A stretch of 64,000 nt of DNA from Flavobacterium branchiicola (GCF_018383905.1 NZ_JAGYWA010000001.1:248001-312000), one strand, 5' to 3'; positions 34,251 to 41,680 are shown, counted from the first letter of the stretch. The notes: generated from the sequence alone by a model not told the origin. Made by a program: numbers and translations.

Positions 34251-34279
34251 GTGTGATCCTTCCTTCGTCAGGATGACAA
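34251..34279 (+). repeat. Single copy of the GTGTGATC...GATGACAA repeat with compensatory changes
   Basis: Same 29-nt frame as 33987-34015, but the stem reads ATCCT/AGGAT instead of ATCTC/GAGAT while the loop TCCTTCGTC is unchanged. Changes on both sides of the stem keep the pairing. Confidence 0.85.
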
Positions 34280-34340
34280 ACTACACGATAAAACCCTTTG
34301 AACCTTTGCTCTTCTGCCTATTTGCAACCAAACCAAAAAC

Positions 34341-34375
34341 CTTAGAATCTTAGCATCTTAGAACCTTAGTACCTT
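34341..34375 (+). repeat. Four octamer units CTTAGNAY
   Basis: CTTAGAAT, CTTAGCAT, CTTAGAAC and CTTAGTAC in a row, then CTT. Same period and core as the 33-copy array at 45316. It ends 2 nt before the shared regulatory palindrome. Confidence 0.7.
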
Positions 34376-34377
34376 TT

Positions 34378-34423
34378 CTTAATCTAGGTTAAGTGCCTTT
34401 CATTCATCTTGACCGTATCTTTG
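34378..34423 (+). promoter_or_regulatory. Near-palindromic operator and -7 box of pirin
   Basis: CTTAATCTAGGTTAAG at 34378-34393, 22 nt, then TATCTTTG at 34416-34423. The identical 16-mer at the identical distance precedes YceI. The centre is about 43 bp upstream of the expected transcription start, a typical activator position. No TTG is needed at -33, which also suggests activator dependence. Confidence 0.7.
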
Positions 34424-34452
34424 TACTATAAAAATAACAAAAGGACAAAATC

Positions 34453-35169
34453 ATGGAAAATATAGTATTGCACAAAGCAGAAACTAGAGGAAATGCAAAT
34501 CACGGATGGTTAAACGCTTATCACAGCTTTAGTTTTGCAAGTTGGTACAATCCGGATAGAATTCAGTTTGGAGCGCTTCGTGTTTTGAATGATGACACGA
34601 TTGCCGGTGGAATGGGTTTTGGAACTCATCCTCATGATAATATGGAAATTATTACAATTCCGCTTGAAGGTGATTTAGCGCATAAAGACAGCATGGGGAA
34701 TACTGAAATTATCAAAAATGGTGATATTCAGGTAATGAGTGCCGGAACTGGCGTTCAGCATAGTGAATTTAACCCAAATGCAGATCAACAGACTAAATTG
34801 TTACAAATCTGGTTGTTTCCTAATAAAAGAAATGTATCACCTCGTTACCAGCAAATTACTCTGGACGTTGCGGACAGACACAATAAATTGTCTCAGATTT
34901 TATCTCCAAATGCTGATGATGAAGGTGTTTGGATTCATCAGGATGCCTGGTTCAATATGGGGAATTTCGATTCTGGAGTTTCTACTGAATATAAAATTAA
35001 AAAAGAAGGAAACGGTGTTTACGCTTTCGTTTTAAAAGGAAATGTAACCATCAACGGTCAGGAATTAAATACTCGTGATGCCGTTGGAATTTCAGGAACT
35101 GATACTTTAAATATTCAAGCTAATACAGATGCTGAATTTTTATTAATGGATATTCCGATGAACTATTAA
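34453..35169 (+). CDS. Pirin family protein (YhaK-like cupin)
   Basis: A 238-aa cytoplasmic bicupin. N-terminal pirin signature: RGNANHGWLNAYHSFSF, FGALRVLNDDTIAGGMGFG, HPHDNMEIITIPLEGDLAHK (metal-binding His residues) and MSAGTGVQHSEFN. The C-terminal cupin is less conserved. Some family members have quercetin dioxygenase activity, while others sense redox state; which applies here is unknown. It shares its operator with YceI, and the small Fe-S protein lies between them. Confidence 0.92.
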   Translation: MENIVLHKAETRGNANHGWLNAYHSFSFASWYNPDRIQFGALRVLNDDTIAGGMGFGTHPHDNMEIITIPLEGDLAHKDSMGNTEIIKNGDIQVMSAGTGVQHSEFNPNADQQTKLLQIWLFPNKRNVSPRYQQITLDVADRHNKLSQILSPNADDEGVWIHQDAWFNMGNFDSGVSTEYKIKKEGNGVYAFVLKGNVTINGQELNTRDAVGISGTDTLNIQANTDAEFLLMDIPMNY

Positions 35170-35202
35170 TTCAAACAAAAAAACAATTAATACCTGAATG
35201 CC

Positions 35203-35250
35203 GAAACGATAATAAATCTGAAAATCAGATTATTATCGTTTCTTTTTTTT
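35203..35250 (+). terminator. Terminator of pirin
   Basis: Long uninterrupted stem: GAAACGATAATAA (35203-35215) with TTATTATCGTTTC (35230-35242), extended inward by ATCTGA/TCAGAT, followed by eight T. Confidence 0.9.
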
Positions 35251-35342
35251 TCTTAATTTCAACAAAACTAAAAAAGAAAGGCTAACTTTATAATGGAAAA
35301 TTGGTCTGACTTTTATCAAATTAACTGCTAAAATTTTCAATT

Positions 35343-35573
35343 ATGAATCTAGATAATGTTACCAAGGAATATACAAACGGAGAAGTAACTATTGTATGGC
35401 AGCCAGGAAAATGCATTCATTCTGCCAATTGCAAAAACAATAATCCTGATGTTTTTCGACCAAAAGAAAAACCATGGATTACTCCGGAACATTCTACGAC
35501 TGAAAAAATAATTTCTACCGTTAATAAATGTCCGTCGGGAGCGCTGACATTTTATATGAATACTAAAAAATAA
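35343..35573 (+). CDS. Small Fe-S-binding protein, YjdI-like (Fer4_19)
   Basis: A 76-aa protein with GKCIHSANC (Cys24, His26, Cys30), VFRPKEKPWITP and KCPSGAL (Cys63), the pattern of the Fer4_19/YjdI group annotated as divergent 4Fe-4S mono-cluster proteins. Only three cysteines are present, so the fourth ligand may be His26 or come from a partner; cluster type is uncertain. The gene has its own terminator and is set between pirin and YceI. Confidence 0.85.
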   Translation: MNLDNVTKEYTNGEVTIVWQPGKCIHSANCKNNNPDVFRPKEKPWITPEHSTTEKIISTVNKCPSGALTFYMNTKK

Positions 35574-35609
35574 CTCTTCGACTTTGCTCAGAGAGACAAA
35601 AGGTGTACA

Positions 35610-35641
35610 AATGTGATAATCAAAAATTATCACATTTTTTA
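35610..35641 (+). terminator. Terminator of the YjdI-like gene
   Basis: 11-bp stem AATGTGATAAT with ATTATCACATT, 5-nt loop and a T run. Confidence 0.85.
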
Positions 35642-35644
35642 TTT

Positions 35645-35690
35645 CTTAATCTAGGTTAAGTGCTTCAGGACAACTGCTACCGTAACTTTG
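35645..35690 (+). promoter_or_regulatory. Near-palindromic operator and -7 box of YceI
   Basis: CTTAATCTAGGTTAAG at 35645-35660, 22 nt, then TAACTTTG at 35683-35690. Outside the 16-mer, the spacer differs from the pirin copy except for TGC at the start and ACCG at the end, so the conserved words are probably selected. Confidence 0.7.
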
Positions 35691-35734
35691 TCCTATCAAA
35701 ATGAAACAAATTAATTATTAAAAAAAATAAAATT

Positions 35735-36268
35735 ATGGCAACTACAAAATGGTCAATTGACCCAACTCACTCAGAAATTGGTTTTAAAGTTAAACACATG
35801 ATGTTTACAAATGTTTCAGGAAAATTTGGAACTTACGATGCTACAATTACTACAGACGGAGATAACTTCGAAAATGCTGCTATCGAATTTTCTGGCGATA
35901 TCGCTTCAGTTGATACTGCAAATGCAGACAGAGACGGACATTTAAGAAGCGGCGACTTTTTTGACGCTGAAAATCATCCAAAATTAGCTTTCAAAGCTTC
36001 TTCATTCAAAAAAATTGATGCTGGAGATTATGAATTAACTGGAGATTTAAGCATTAAAGGTGTTTCAAAAACAGTAAAATTTCCTGTTGAATTTAGCGGA
36101 ACTATGACTGATCCTTGGGGAAATACAAAAGTAGGCTTAAGCATTGAAGGAAAAATCAATCGTAAAGATTGGGGATTAAACTGGAACTCAGCTCTTGAAA
36201 CTGGAGGAGTTTTAGTTGGTGAAGAAGTAAAATTAAACATCGAATTACAATTCGTAAAACAAGCTTAA
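35735..36268 (+). CDS. YceI family protein
   Basis: A 177-aa lipocalin-like protein: KWSIDPTHSEIGFKVKHMMF, GKFGTYDATI, DGHLRSGDFFDAENHPKLAF, LSIKGVSKTVKFPVEF and KINRKDWGLNWNSALETGG. Members bind polyisoprenoid-like lipids or amides. Many are periplasmic, but this one starts MATTKWSIDP with no signal peptide and so should be cytoplasmic. It shares its promoter architecture with pirin. Confidence 0.94.
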   Translation: MATTKWSIDPTHSEIGFKVKHMMFTNVSGKFGTYDATITTDGDNFENAAIEFSGDIASVDTANADRDGHLRSGDFFDAENHPKLAFKASSFKKIDAGDYELTGDLSIKGVSKTVKFPVEFSGTMTDPWGNTKVGLSIEGKINRKDWGLNWNSALETGGVLVGEEVKLNIELQFVKQA

Positions 36269-36303
36269 TCTTTTGGTTTAAGATTAGATTTAATTGGTTG
36301 GTT

Positions 36304-36337
36304 AAAAGCTCTGTACTTTTTGTGCAGGGCTTTTTTT
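36304..36337 (+). terminator. Terminator of YceI
   Basis: AAAGCTCTGTAC pairs with GTGCAGGGCTTT (two G-T pairs) around TTTTT, followed by a T run. Confidence 0.8.
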
Positions 36338-36349
36338 AAAACCAAAAAT

Positions 36350-36494
36350 TACACAAATTTTCGCAAATTATTTTTCTCAAAAAGCGCTATTTTTTTGCCA
36401 CAGATTAAAATGATTTCCACAGATTTAATCCAATTAATCCTTTAATCTTTGGCAAAAAATTAAAATAATAATTTGTGCTAATTTGTGGTTAATA
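36350..36494. repeat. Nested inverted repeat between YceI and the AraC gene
   Basis: Inner arms TTTTTTGCCACAGATTAAA (36391-36409) and TTTAATCTTTGGCAAAAAA (36441-36459) are reverse complements with one mismatch. Outer arms of the ACAAATTNNNNCAAATTATT type can also pair. It lies between convergent genes. Confidence 0.7.
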
Positions 36495-36498
36495 AAAC

Positions 36499-37362
36499 TC
36501 AACGTGAAGTATTTCTAAATTCTGTTGGTGAAATTCCTGTTTGTTTTTTGAAGAATCTGGAGAAGTACGAGTAATCTTCATAACCGACTTTAAACGCAAC
36601 TTCATTTACAGCTAATTGCTTATTCATCAACATTCTTTTAATTTCCAAAATAACACGATCTGTAATAACTTCTGTTGCTGTTTTCTGGAGGATTTCGTTA
36701 CAGATTCTGTTTAAATGTTTTAATGTAATATTTAGTTTTTCTGCATAAAATGACGGCAGTTTTTCTGTTCTGAAATACTCTTCTAAAAGCGATTCGAATA
36801 AATTGATTTTGATATTGTATGAATGAGCCTGATGCGAATAGGTTTCGCTGTATTTTCTAGCGACTTCAATATGAATGCAGTCTAATAAATTCAACAATTT
36901 ATCTAGTTGATATTTATTGTTCTGGATGTTTTCCTGAATCAATAAATCAAAATAAGGTTGAATTTTCGGGATTTCATTTTCCTCAAAAACCATTTCCGGT
37001 CTGTTATGAATGGAATGATAAAAATTATAATCGTTGATCTTTTTCTGTCCGAAATATAAATTATATAGTTCCTGAGAAAAGATAATTACAAAACCTTCAA
37101 CATCTTCAGATAGATTCCAGTGATGCATTTGGCCAGGCTGCAGCACAAAAAGACTTCCTCTCTTGATTGTGAATTGATCAAAATCCACTTCATGCAATCC
37201 TGAACCTTTTGTAAAAAAGACCATTAAATAAGAATCATGTCGATGTGGTTCTTCAACAAAACTGTGACTCTTTAAATGCTCTTTAAAAGTATTCACATAA
37301 AAATCACGATGAATATCGTTACAGCTAAAACTCTGAACACTATAAATGGGATATTTTTTCAT
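36499..37362 (-). CDS. AraC-family transcriptional regulator
   Basis: A 287-aa protein. The N-terminal cupin sensor (HRHDSYLMVFFTKGSGLHEV, RGSLFVLQPGQMHHWNL) precedes the double HTH (LNITLKHLNRICNEIL, VAFKVGYEDYSYFSRFFKKQ, TGISPTEFRNTSR). ATG at 37362 (KKYPIYSVQSF) is chosen because the longer frame from 37461 runs through an inverted repeat and is unlikely to be coding. It converges on YceI, and is the nearest candidate to act at the operator shared by pirin and YceI, though AraC proteins more often use direct repeats. Confidence 0.9.
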   Translation of the reverse strand: MKKYPIYSVQSFSCNDIHRDFYVNTFKEHLKSHSFVEEPHRHDSYLMVFFTKGSGLHEVDFDQFTIKRGSLFVLQPGQMHHWNLSEDVEGFVIIFSQELYNLYFGQKKINDYNFYHSIHNRPEMVFEENEIPKIQPYFDLLIQENIQNNKYQLDKLLNLLDCIHIEVARKYSETYSHQAHSYNIKINLFESLLEEYFRTEKLPSFYAEKLNITLKHLNRICNEILQKTATEVITDRVILEIKRMLMNKQLAVNEVAFKVGYEDYSYFSRFFKKQTGISPTEFRNTSR

Positions 37363-37380
37363 AAGGATTAGAATTATTGC

Positions 37381-37466
37381 ACACGGATGACGCGGGTTAA
37401 ACGGGTTTATACTGATTTCTTTATTATATAATCTGTCAAAATCAGTATAAATCTGCGTCAACCGTG
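37381..37466. repeat. Inverted repeat ACACGG...CCGTGT upstream of the AraC gene
   Basis: The left arm starts ACACGGATGACGCGGGTT and ends TTTATACTGATTT at 37418. The right arm (37438-37466), read on the minus strand, starts ACACGGTTGACGCAGATTTA. The pairing holds apart from a short insertion in the left arm. Its translation gives a false N-terminus to the regulator. Confidence 0.75.
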
Positions 37467-37575
37467 TATCATTTTATACCAAGTTTAATATATCGCAAAA
37501 AACAAAACACCAAAAATGTCTTTATTGTGCTATAATAAGCGAAGATATAAAAAAGACTTTTATTCTGCCCTGAAT

Positions 37576-37583
37576 TACCTTTG
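37576..37583 (+). promoter_or_regulatory. -7 box of the DUF983 gene
   Basis: TACCTTTG, 23 nt before the ATG; no TTG at the normal distance. Confidence 0.5.
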
Positions 37584-37606
37584 TATAAATAAAAAATAGC
37601 AAAGTC

Positions 37607-37969
37607 ATGTCAAGTGCATTAACTCATATCTTAAGCAACGAATGTCCTATTTGTCATAAAGGAAAAGTTTTTACAGACAAAAATATTTTCTTCAATTTTA
37701 GTTTACCAAAAATGAATGAATATTGCAGTCATTGTAATTATAAATTTCAAAAAGAACCTGGTTATTTCTTTGGTGCCATGTATGTAAACTACGGTTTAAC
37801 AGTAGCTCAGGGGATCGCAACCTATTGCGTTGCGCAGTTTTTCTTTGAGAAAAATTTCGATTTAAGAATCATTCCCATTATTGCCGTTGTGATTATATTA
37901 CTAACATCATTCAATCTCCGATTTTCACGATTAGCATGGATTTACATGTTTAAGGATTATACGAAATAA
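37607..37969 (+). CDS. DUF983 membrane protein
   Basis: A 120-aa protein. Two CxxC pairs, Cys13/Cys16 (NECPICHKGK) and Cys40/Cys43 (YCSHCNYKF), form a probable zinc ribbon. Two membrane segments follow at about residues 56-76 and 86-103. EPGYFFGAMYVNYG is the family signature. Function unknown; seen across Bacteroidota and alpha-proteobacteria. Located directly before fabD but with separate promoters. Confidence 0.88.
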   Translation: MSSALTHILSNECPICHKGKVFTDKNIFFNFSLPKMNEYCSHCNYKFQKEPGYFFGAMYVNYGLTVAQGIATYCVAQFFFEKNFDLRIIPIIAVVIILLTSFNLRFSRLAWIYMFKDYTK

Positions 37970-37977
37970 AAAAGTGT

Positions 37978-37985
37978 TATTTTTG
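37978..37985 (+). promoter_or_regulatory. -7 box of fabD
   Basis: TATTTTTG, 54 nt before the ATG, giving a leader of about 48 nt. Confidence 0.5.
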
Positions 37986-38039
37986 CCTTTCTATTGAAGC
38001 TAATTTCAATTTCAAAAAAATAAAAAACAAATTAGACAA

Positions 38040-38915
38040 ATGAAAGCATACGTATTTCCGGGTCAGGGCGCACAATTCACAGGAATGGGCAAAGACCTAT
38101 ATGAAAACTCGGCTTTAGCCAAAGAATTATTCGAAAAAGCTAATGAAATATTAGGTTTTAGAATCACTGATATTATGTTTGAAGGTACTGCCGAAGAACT
38201 AAAAGAAACTAAAGTTACACAACCGGCTGTATTTTTACATTCTGTTATTTTAGCCAAAACTTTAGGTGAAGATTTCAAACCGGAAATGGTTGCAGGACAT
38301 TCATTAGGAGAATTCTCAGCATTGGTTGCAAACGGAACTTTATCTTTTGAAGATGGTCTTAAATTGGTTTCTCAGCGTGCTTTGGCAATGCAAAAAGCTT
38401 GTGAAATTACGCCGTCTACAATGGCAGCTGTTTTAGGTTTAGCGGATAATATTGTAGAAGAAGTTTGTGCTTCTATCGATGGTATTGTAGTTGCCGCAAA
38501 CTATAACTGCCCAGGACAATTGGTAATTTCAGGAGAAACTACTGCTGTTGAAAAAGCTTGTGAAGCAATGAAGGCTGCCGGAGCAAAACGTGCTTTGATT
38601 TTACCTGTTGGGGGTGCTTTTCACTCGCCAATGATGGAACCGGCAAGAGAAGAATTAGCTGCAGCAATTGAAGCAACTACATTCTCTACTCCTATTTGTC
38701 CAGTATACCAAAACGTTACTGCAAATGCGGTTTCTGATGCAAATGAAATTAAAAAGAACTTAATCATTCAGTTGACGGCTCCTGTAAAATGGACACAATC
38801 TGTGCAACAAATGATCGCTGACGGCGCTACTTTATTTACAGAAGTTGGTCCTGGAAAAGTTTTAGCTGGTTTGATCAACAAAATTGATAAAGAAGCGGTT
38901 ACTGTGAATGCTTAA
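38040..38915 (+). CDS. fabD: Malonyl-CoA:ACP transacylase
   Basis: A 291-aa cytoplasmic enzyme that moves malonyl from CoA to acyl carrier protein for fatty acid synthesis. The oxyanion loop FPGQGAQFTGMG, nucleophile Ser88 in GHSLGEFSAL, and the His of GGAFHSPMM are all present, with the C-terminal VGPGKVLAGLI. Length is normal. It is not clustered with other fab genes here. A palindromic repeat pair follows. Confidence 0.97.
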   Translation: MKAYVFPGQGAQFTGMGKDLYENSALAKELFEKANEILGFRITDIMFEGTAEELKETKVTQPAVFLHSVILAKTLGEDFKPEMVAGHSLGEFSALVANGTLSFEDGLKLVSQRALAMQKACEITPSTMAAVLGLADNIVEEVCASIDGIVVAANYNCPGQLVISGETTAVEKACEAMKAAGAKRALILPVGGAFHSPMMEPAREELAAAIEATTFSTPICPVYQNVTANAVSDANEIKKNLIIQLTAPVKWTQSVQQMIADGATLFTEVGPGKVLAGLINKIDKEAVTVNA

Positions 38916-38938
38916 TTTTTAAGTGTTAAGTCGCAATT

Positions 38939-39015
38939 CCTGCAAACTTTCCAAAACCTTGTAAGCATTTAAGCTTTAAAGAAACAGACCTACAAGGTTT
39001 TGGAAACCTTGCAGG
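38939..39015. repeat. Paired palindromic repeat (CCTGCAAGGTTTT family), locus 3
   Basis: Units 38939-38965 and 38989-39015 face each other, 23 nt apart. The second is nearly consensus; the first is worn (CAAACTTTCC, TAAG end). Confidence 0.85.
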
Positions 39016-39029
39016 AAAGTGTAAAAATA

Positions 39030-39067
39030 AAAATCCTCATAGACTTTAAATCGTTTATGAGGATTTT
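39030..39067. terminator. Terminator between fabD and the toxin gene
   Basis: 12-bp stem AAAATCCTCATA (39030-39041) with TATGAGGATTTT (39056-39067), 14-nt loop, between convergent genes. Confidence 0.75.
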
Positions 39068-39070
39068 GTT

Positions 39071-39397
39071 TTAGAGATATTTAACTTCGATAGAATTGTT
39101 ATTTACAATCGCTGTTATTAAATAATTTCTTTCTCTTTTTTCGAAAAAGATATACCAAGTTGTTCTATTATTGGCTTTATAAAAAATATAATTTGTTCCC
39201 AAATATTTAATTGAATTAGGTGTTTGACTATGCCTCGTTTTCTTTATTCTATCAGGAATCGCATCATACATTGTTAAAACATAATTTTCTGCAGATTCAA
39301 GAAATCCAAAATATTCTTTCTTATATAATTTAATTACTAAATCATCTAGAAACCCTAATACCTTTGGTGTGAAAACAACTTCTATTTCCCCCACCAT
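39071..39397 (-). CDS. RelE/ParE-superfamily toxin
   Basis: A 108-aa protein: EVVFTPKVLGFLDDLVIKLY, ENYVLTMYDAIPDRIKKTRH, KYLGTNYIFYKANNRTTWYI, FFEKRERNYLITAIVNN. This is the ParE/RelE alpha-beta fold; gyrase poisoning or mRNA cleavage cannot be told apart here. It overlaps the upstream small acidic gene by 16 nt (antitoxin first, toxin second), the normal order. The terminator lies right after its stop. Confidence 0.82.
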   Translation of the reverse strand: MVGEIEVVFTPKVLGFLDDLVIKLYKKEYFGFLESAENYVLTMYDAIPDRIKKTRHSQTPNSIKYLGTNYIFYKANNRTTWYIFFEKRERNYLITAIVNNNSIEVKYL

Positions 39398-39576
39398 TCT
39401 CGGATCCTTCTAATTGATTCAGCTTTTGCTTCTTCAATAGTTAAGCCTTTTGCAAACTCTGCATCAAAATCAAAAGTTTCAGGATCTATGCCTTGAATTT
39501 TAGTTTTTTGAATTTCATATTCAGTTGCAGGTTCTTCAACTTTATTATTTTTTTTATTTTCTTTATCCGAGCTCAT
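39382..39576 (-). CDS. Antitoxin partner of the ParE-like toxin
   Basis: A 64-aa, strongly charged protein: Lys/Glu-rich N-terminus (SSDKENKKNNKVEEP), then TFDFDAEFAKGLTIEEAKAE and SIRRIREWWGK. Lacks a recognisable DNA-binding domain; the C-terminal helix probably wraps the toxin. Identification rests on size, charge, and the 16-nt overlap with the toxin gene. Confidence 0.75.
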   Translation of the reverse strand: MSSDKENKKNNKVEEPATEYEIQKTKIQGIDPETFDFDAEFAKGLTIEEAKAESIRRIREWWGK

Positions 39577-39640
39577 GATTCCTACTTTTTCATTCTTACA
39601 AATTTACAAAATAAATCAAACCAAAAAATGATTATTTTCT

Positions 39641-40543
39641 CTAAACTTTCTTTTCCTTCTTTTTATAATTCACAATAAAAACGCCAAGAATAATAAGCGC
39701 TGTAGCAATAATAAAATCAACTGTAATGATTTCATCTAAAAGAAGCCAGCCCAAAAAAACTGCAATTATTGTATTGATATATGCTAAAATAGAAACTTGA
39801 ACCGCTGTAACGTGTTTTAAAGCATAACTATAACTAAAAAATGCTATCACTGAACCAAAAACCGATAAATATAAAGCTGCAAAAATACTTCTGGAACTCC
39901 ATGAACTGAAATCTGGATTTGGCGAAAAAATAGACGCCAAAACTAACTGAATACAGGATGCTGTTATAAATTGGTAAAATAAATTAAGTACAATATTATT
40001 TGATTTATTGGCATGCATTTTTGTGTAAATTGTTCCTGCTGCCCAAGCTAAAATAGCAAATCCCATGAACATCATTCCTGTTCTATAATCGGCATCCATA
40101 AACGAGCCAAGTCCGTCCTTGAATATAAAAACTACACCAGAAAATCCGATTAATACTCCAACAAATCCTTTCAAACTCATTTTCTGCAATCCAACCAAAA
40201 TGCTACCTAGAAATATCAATATCGGAGACAATGCACTGATCACAGAAGCTAATCCGCTTGGCAGCGTCTGTTCTGCAATCGTAGTAAAACCATTTGCAAT
40301 AACAATCATCAAAACTGACGGAATAAGCTGTTGTTTAAAATTTTCCCAACCAATCCATTTCATTTCTTTTTTAAACAATAAAATCGTCATCATTATTATT
40401 CCTGCCAAACCCTGACGAATGGAGGTTACAAACCAAGGCGGAATTGTTTCAACCGCAACTCGTATTCCTAAAAATGTTGTTCCCCAAATAATCCCAACTG
40501 CCGCAAGAGCGAAAATTAATTTATAATCTAAACTTTGTTTCAT
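39641..40543 (-). CDS. EamA/DMT-family transporter
   Basis: A 300-aa inner-membrane protein with about ten membrane segments in two EamA halves: FALAAVGIIWGTTFLGIRVA, then SGLASVISALSPILIFLGSI, and FGSVIAFFSYSYALKHVTAV, LAYINTIIAVFLGWLLLDE. Such carriers export amino acids or other metabolites; the substrate is unknown. ATG at 40543 is used rather than the TTG three codons earlier. It lies behind galE, with a terminator between. Confidence 0.9.
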   Translation of the reverse strand: MKQSLDYKLIFALAAVGIIWGTTFLGIRVAVETIPPWFVTSIRQGLAGIIMMTILLFKKEMKWIGWENFKQQLIPSVLMIVIANGFTTIAEQTLPSGLASVISALSPILIFLGSILVGLQKMSLKGFVGVLIGFSGVVFIFKDGLGSFMDADYRTGMMFMGFAILAWAAGTIYTKMHANKSNNIVLNLFYQFITASCIQLVLASIFSPNPDFSSWSSRSIFAALYLSVFGSVIAFFSYSYALKHVTAVQVSILAYINTIIAVFLGWLLLDEIITVDFIIATALIILGVFIVNYKKKEKKV

Positions 40544-40559
40544 GATAATCAATCATCTA

Positions 40560-40596
40560 AAAAAAAATCCCAAACTATATTGCTATAATTTGGGAT
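40560..40596 (-). terminator. Terminator of galE
   Basis: 8-bp stem ATCCCAAA/TTTGGGAT with 14-nt loop; on the minus strand a run of T follows. Confidence 0.75.
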
Positions 40597-40626
40597 CTTA
40601 AAATTTTATAATTTTAATGTAAAGAA

Positions 40627-41643
40627 TTATTTACTCCTTACTTTTTGTTCCCATTTCCATGCGCTTGCCATCGCTTCGTCTAAACTTAGTTCCGCTTTCC
40701 ATCCTAAAACATTATTTGCTTTATCTGTATTTGCATAAGCTTCAGTAATATCACCTTCACGGCGAGGCTTAATGACGTATGGTAATTTTTTATCGCTAAC
40801 TTTTTCAAAGCTATTAATCACTTCCAAAACAGAACTTCCTTTTCCTGTTCCTAAATTGAAAGTTTCAACTTTTGCTAAGTTTTTCTTATTTAATAAACGC
40901 TGTAGTGCAACAACATGTGCTTTTGCTAAATCTACTACATGAATGTAATCACGAACTGCTGTTCCGTCTGGTGTTGGATAATCATCTCCAAAAACAGATA
41001 ATTCCTGACGCAATCCTACTCCGGTTTGTGTGATAAAAGGAACTAAATTCTGAGGAACACCTATTGGTAATTCCCCAATTTCTGTAGTTGCATGCGCCCC
41101 TACCGGATTAAAATAACGTAATAAAATGGCGTTTATATTCGTTACTTTGGCAGTATCTGCAATAATCTCTTCTCCAATTTGCTTGGTGTTTCCGTAAGGT
41201 GACATTGCAGTCTGAACCGGAGCATCCTCTGTAATTGGCATTTTTTCGGCTTGACCATAAACCGTACAAGACGAACTGAAAATAAAACTTGCTTCTGGTT
41301 TTTGTTGTAATTCCTGTAAAAGATATACCAAACTGCTTATGTTGTTTTCATAGTACAACAATGGTTGCTCAACACTTTCTCCAACCGCTTTTGAAGCCGC
41401 AAAATGAATTACTCCCGTAACATCGTTATGTTTTTTAAAGAAATCCCGAACTGAAGATTTTTCTCTTAAATCTAATTTTTCGAATAAAGGTGTTTTGCCT
41501 GTAATCGCTGTAATTCCTTTTAAAACATCTTCCGTAGAGTTTGAAAGATTATCGATTATCACTACATCAAAGCCTACATTTTGCAATTCGACTACAGTGT
41601 GAGAACCTATAAATCCTAATCCTCCTGTTACTAATACTTTCAT
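40627..41643 (-). CDS. galE: UDP-glucose 4-epimerase
   Basis: A 338-aa short-chain dehydrogenase-type enzyme interconverting UDP-glucose and UDP-galactose. NAD motif VTGGLGFIGSHTVVEL, DNLSNS, FAASKAVGES, Ser124 region FSSSCTVYG, and the catalytic YxxxK pair Tyr150/Lys154 in SPYGNTKQ. C-terminal FNLGTGKGSSVLEVI and RREGDITEAYAN are typical of GalE. It follows the DegT aminotransferase by 37 bp on the same strand, so the two may serve surface glycan synthesis together. Confidence 0.96.
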   Translation of the reverse strand: MKVLVTGGLGFIGSHTVVELQNVGFDVVIIDNLSNSTEDVLKGITAITGKTPLFEKLDLREKSSVRDFFKKHNDVTGVIHFAASKAVGESVEQPLLYYENNISSLVYLLQELQQKPEASFIFSSSCTVYGQAEKMPITEDAPVQTAMSPYGNTKQIGEEIIADTAKVTNINAILLRYFNPVGAHATTEIGELPIGVPQNLVPFITQTGVGLRQELSVFGDDYPTPDGTAVRDYIHVVDLAKAHVVALQRLLNKKNLAKVETFNLGTGKGSSVLEVINSFEKVSDKKLPYVIKPRREGDITEAYANTDKANNVLGWKAELSLDEAMASAWKWEQKVRSK

Positions 41644-41680
41644 TTATTTGGTTGTTTTTTGTGGTTATTTTGGCTGTTAA

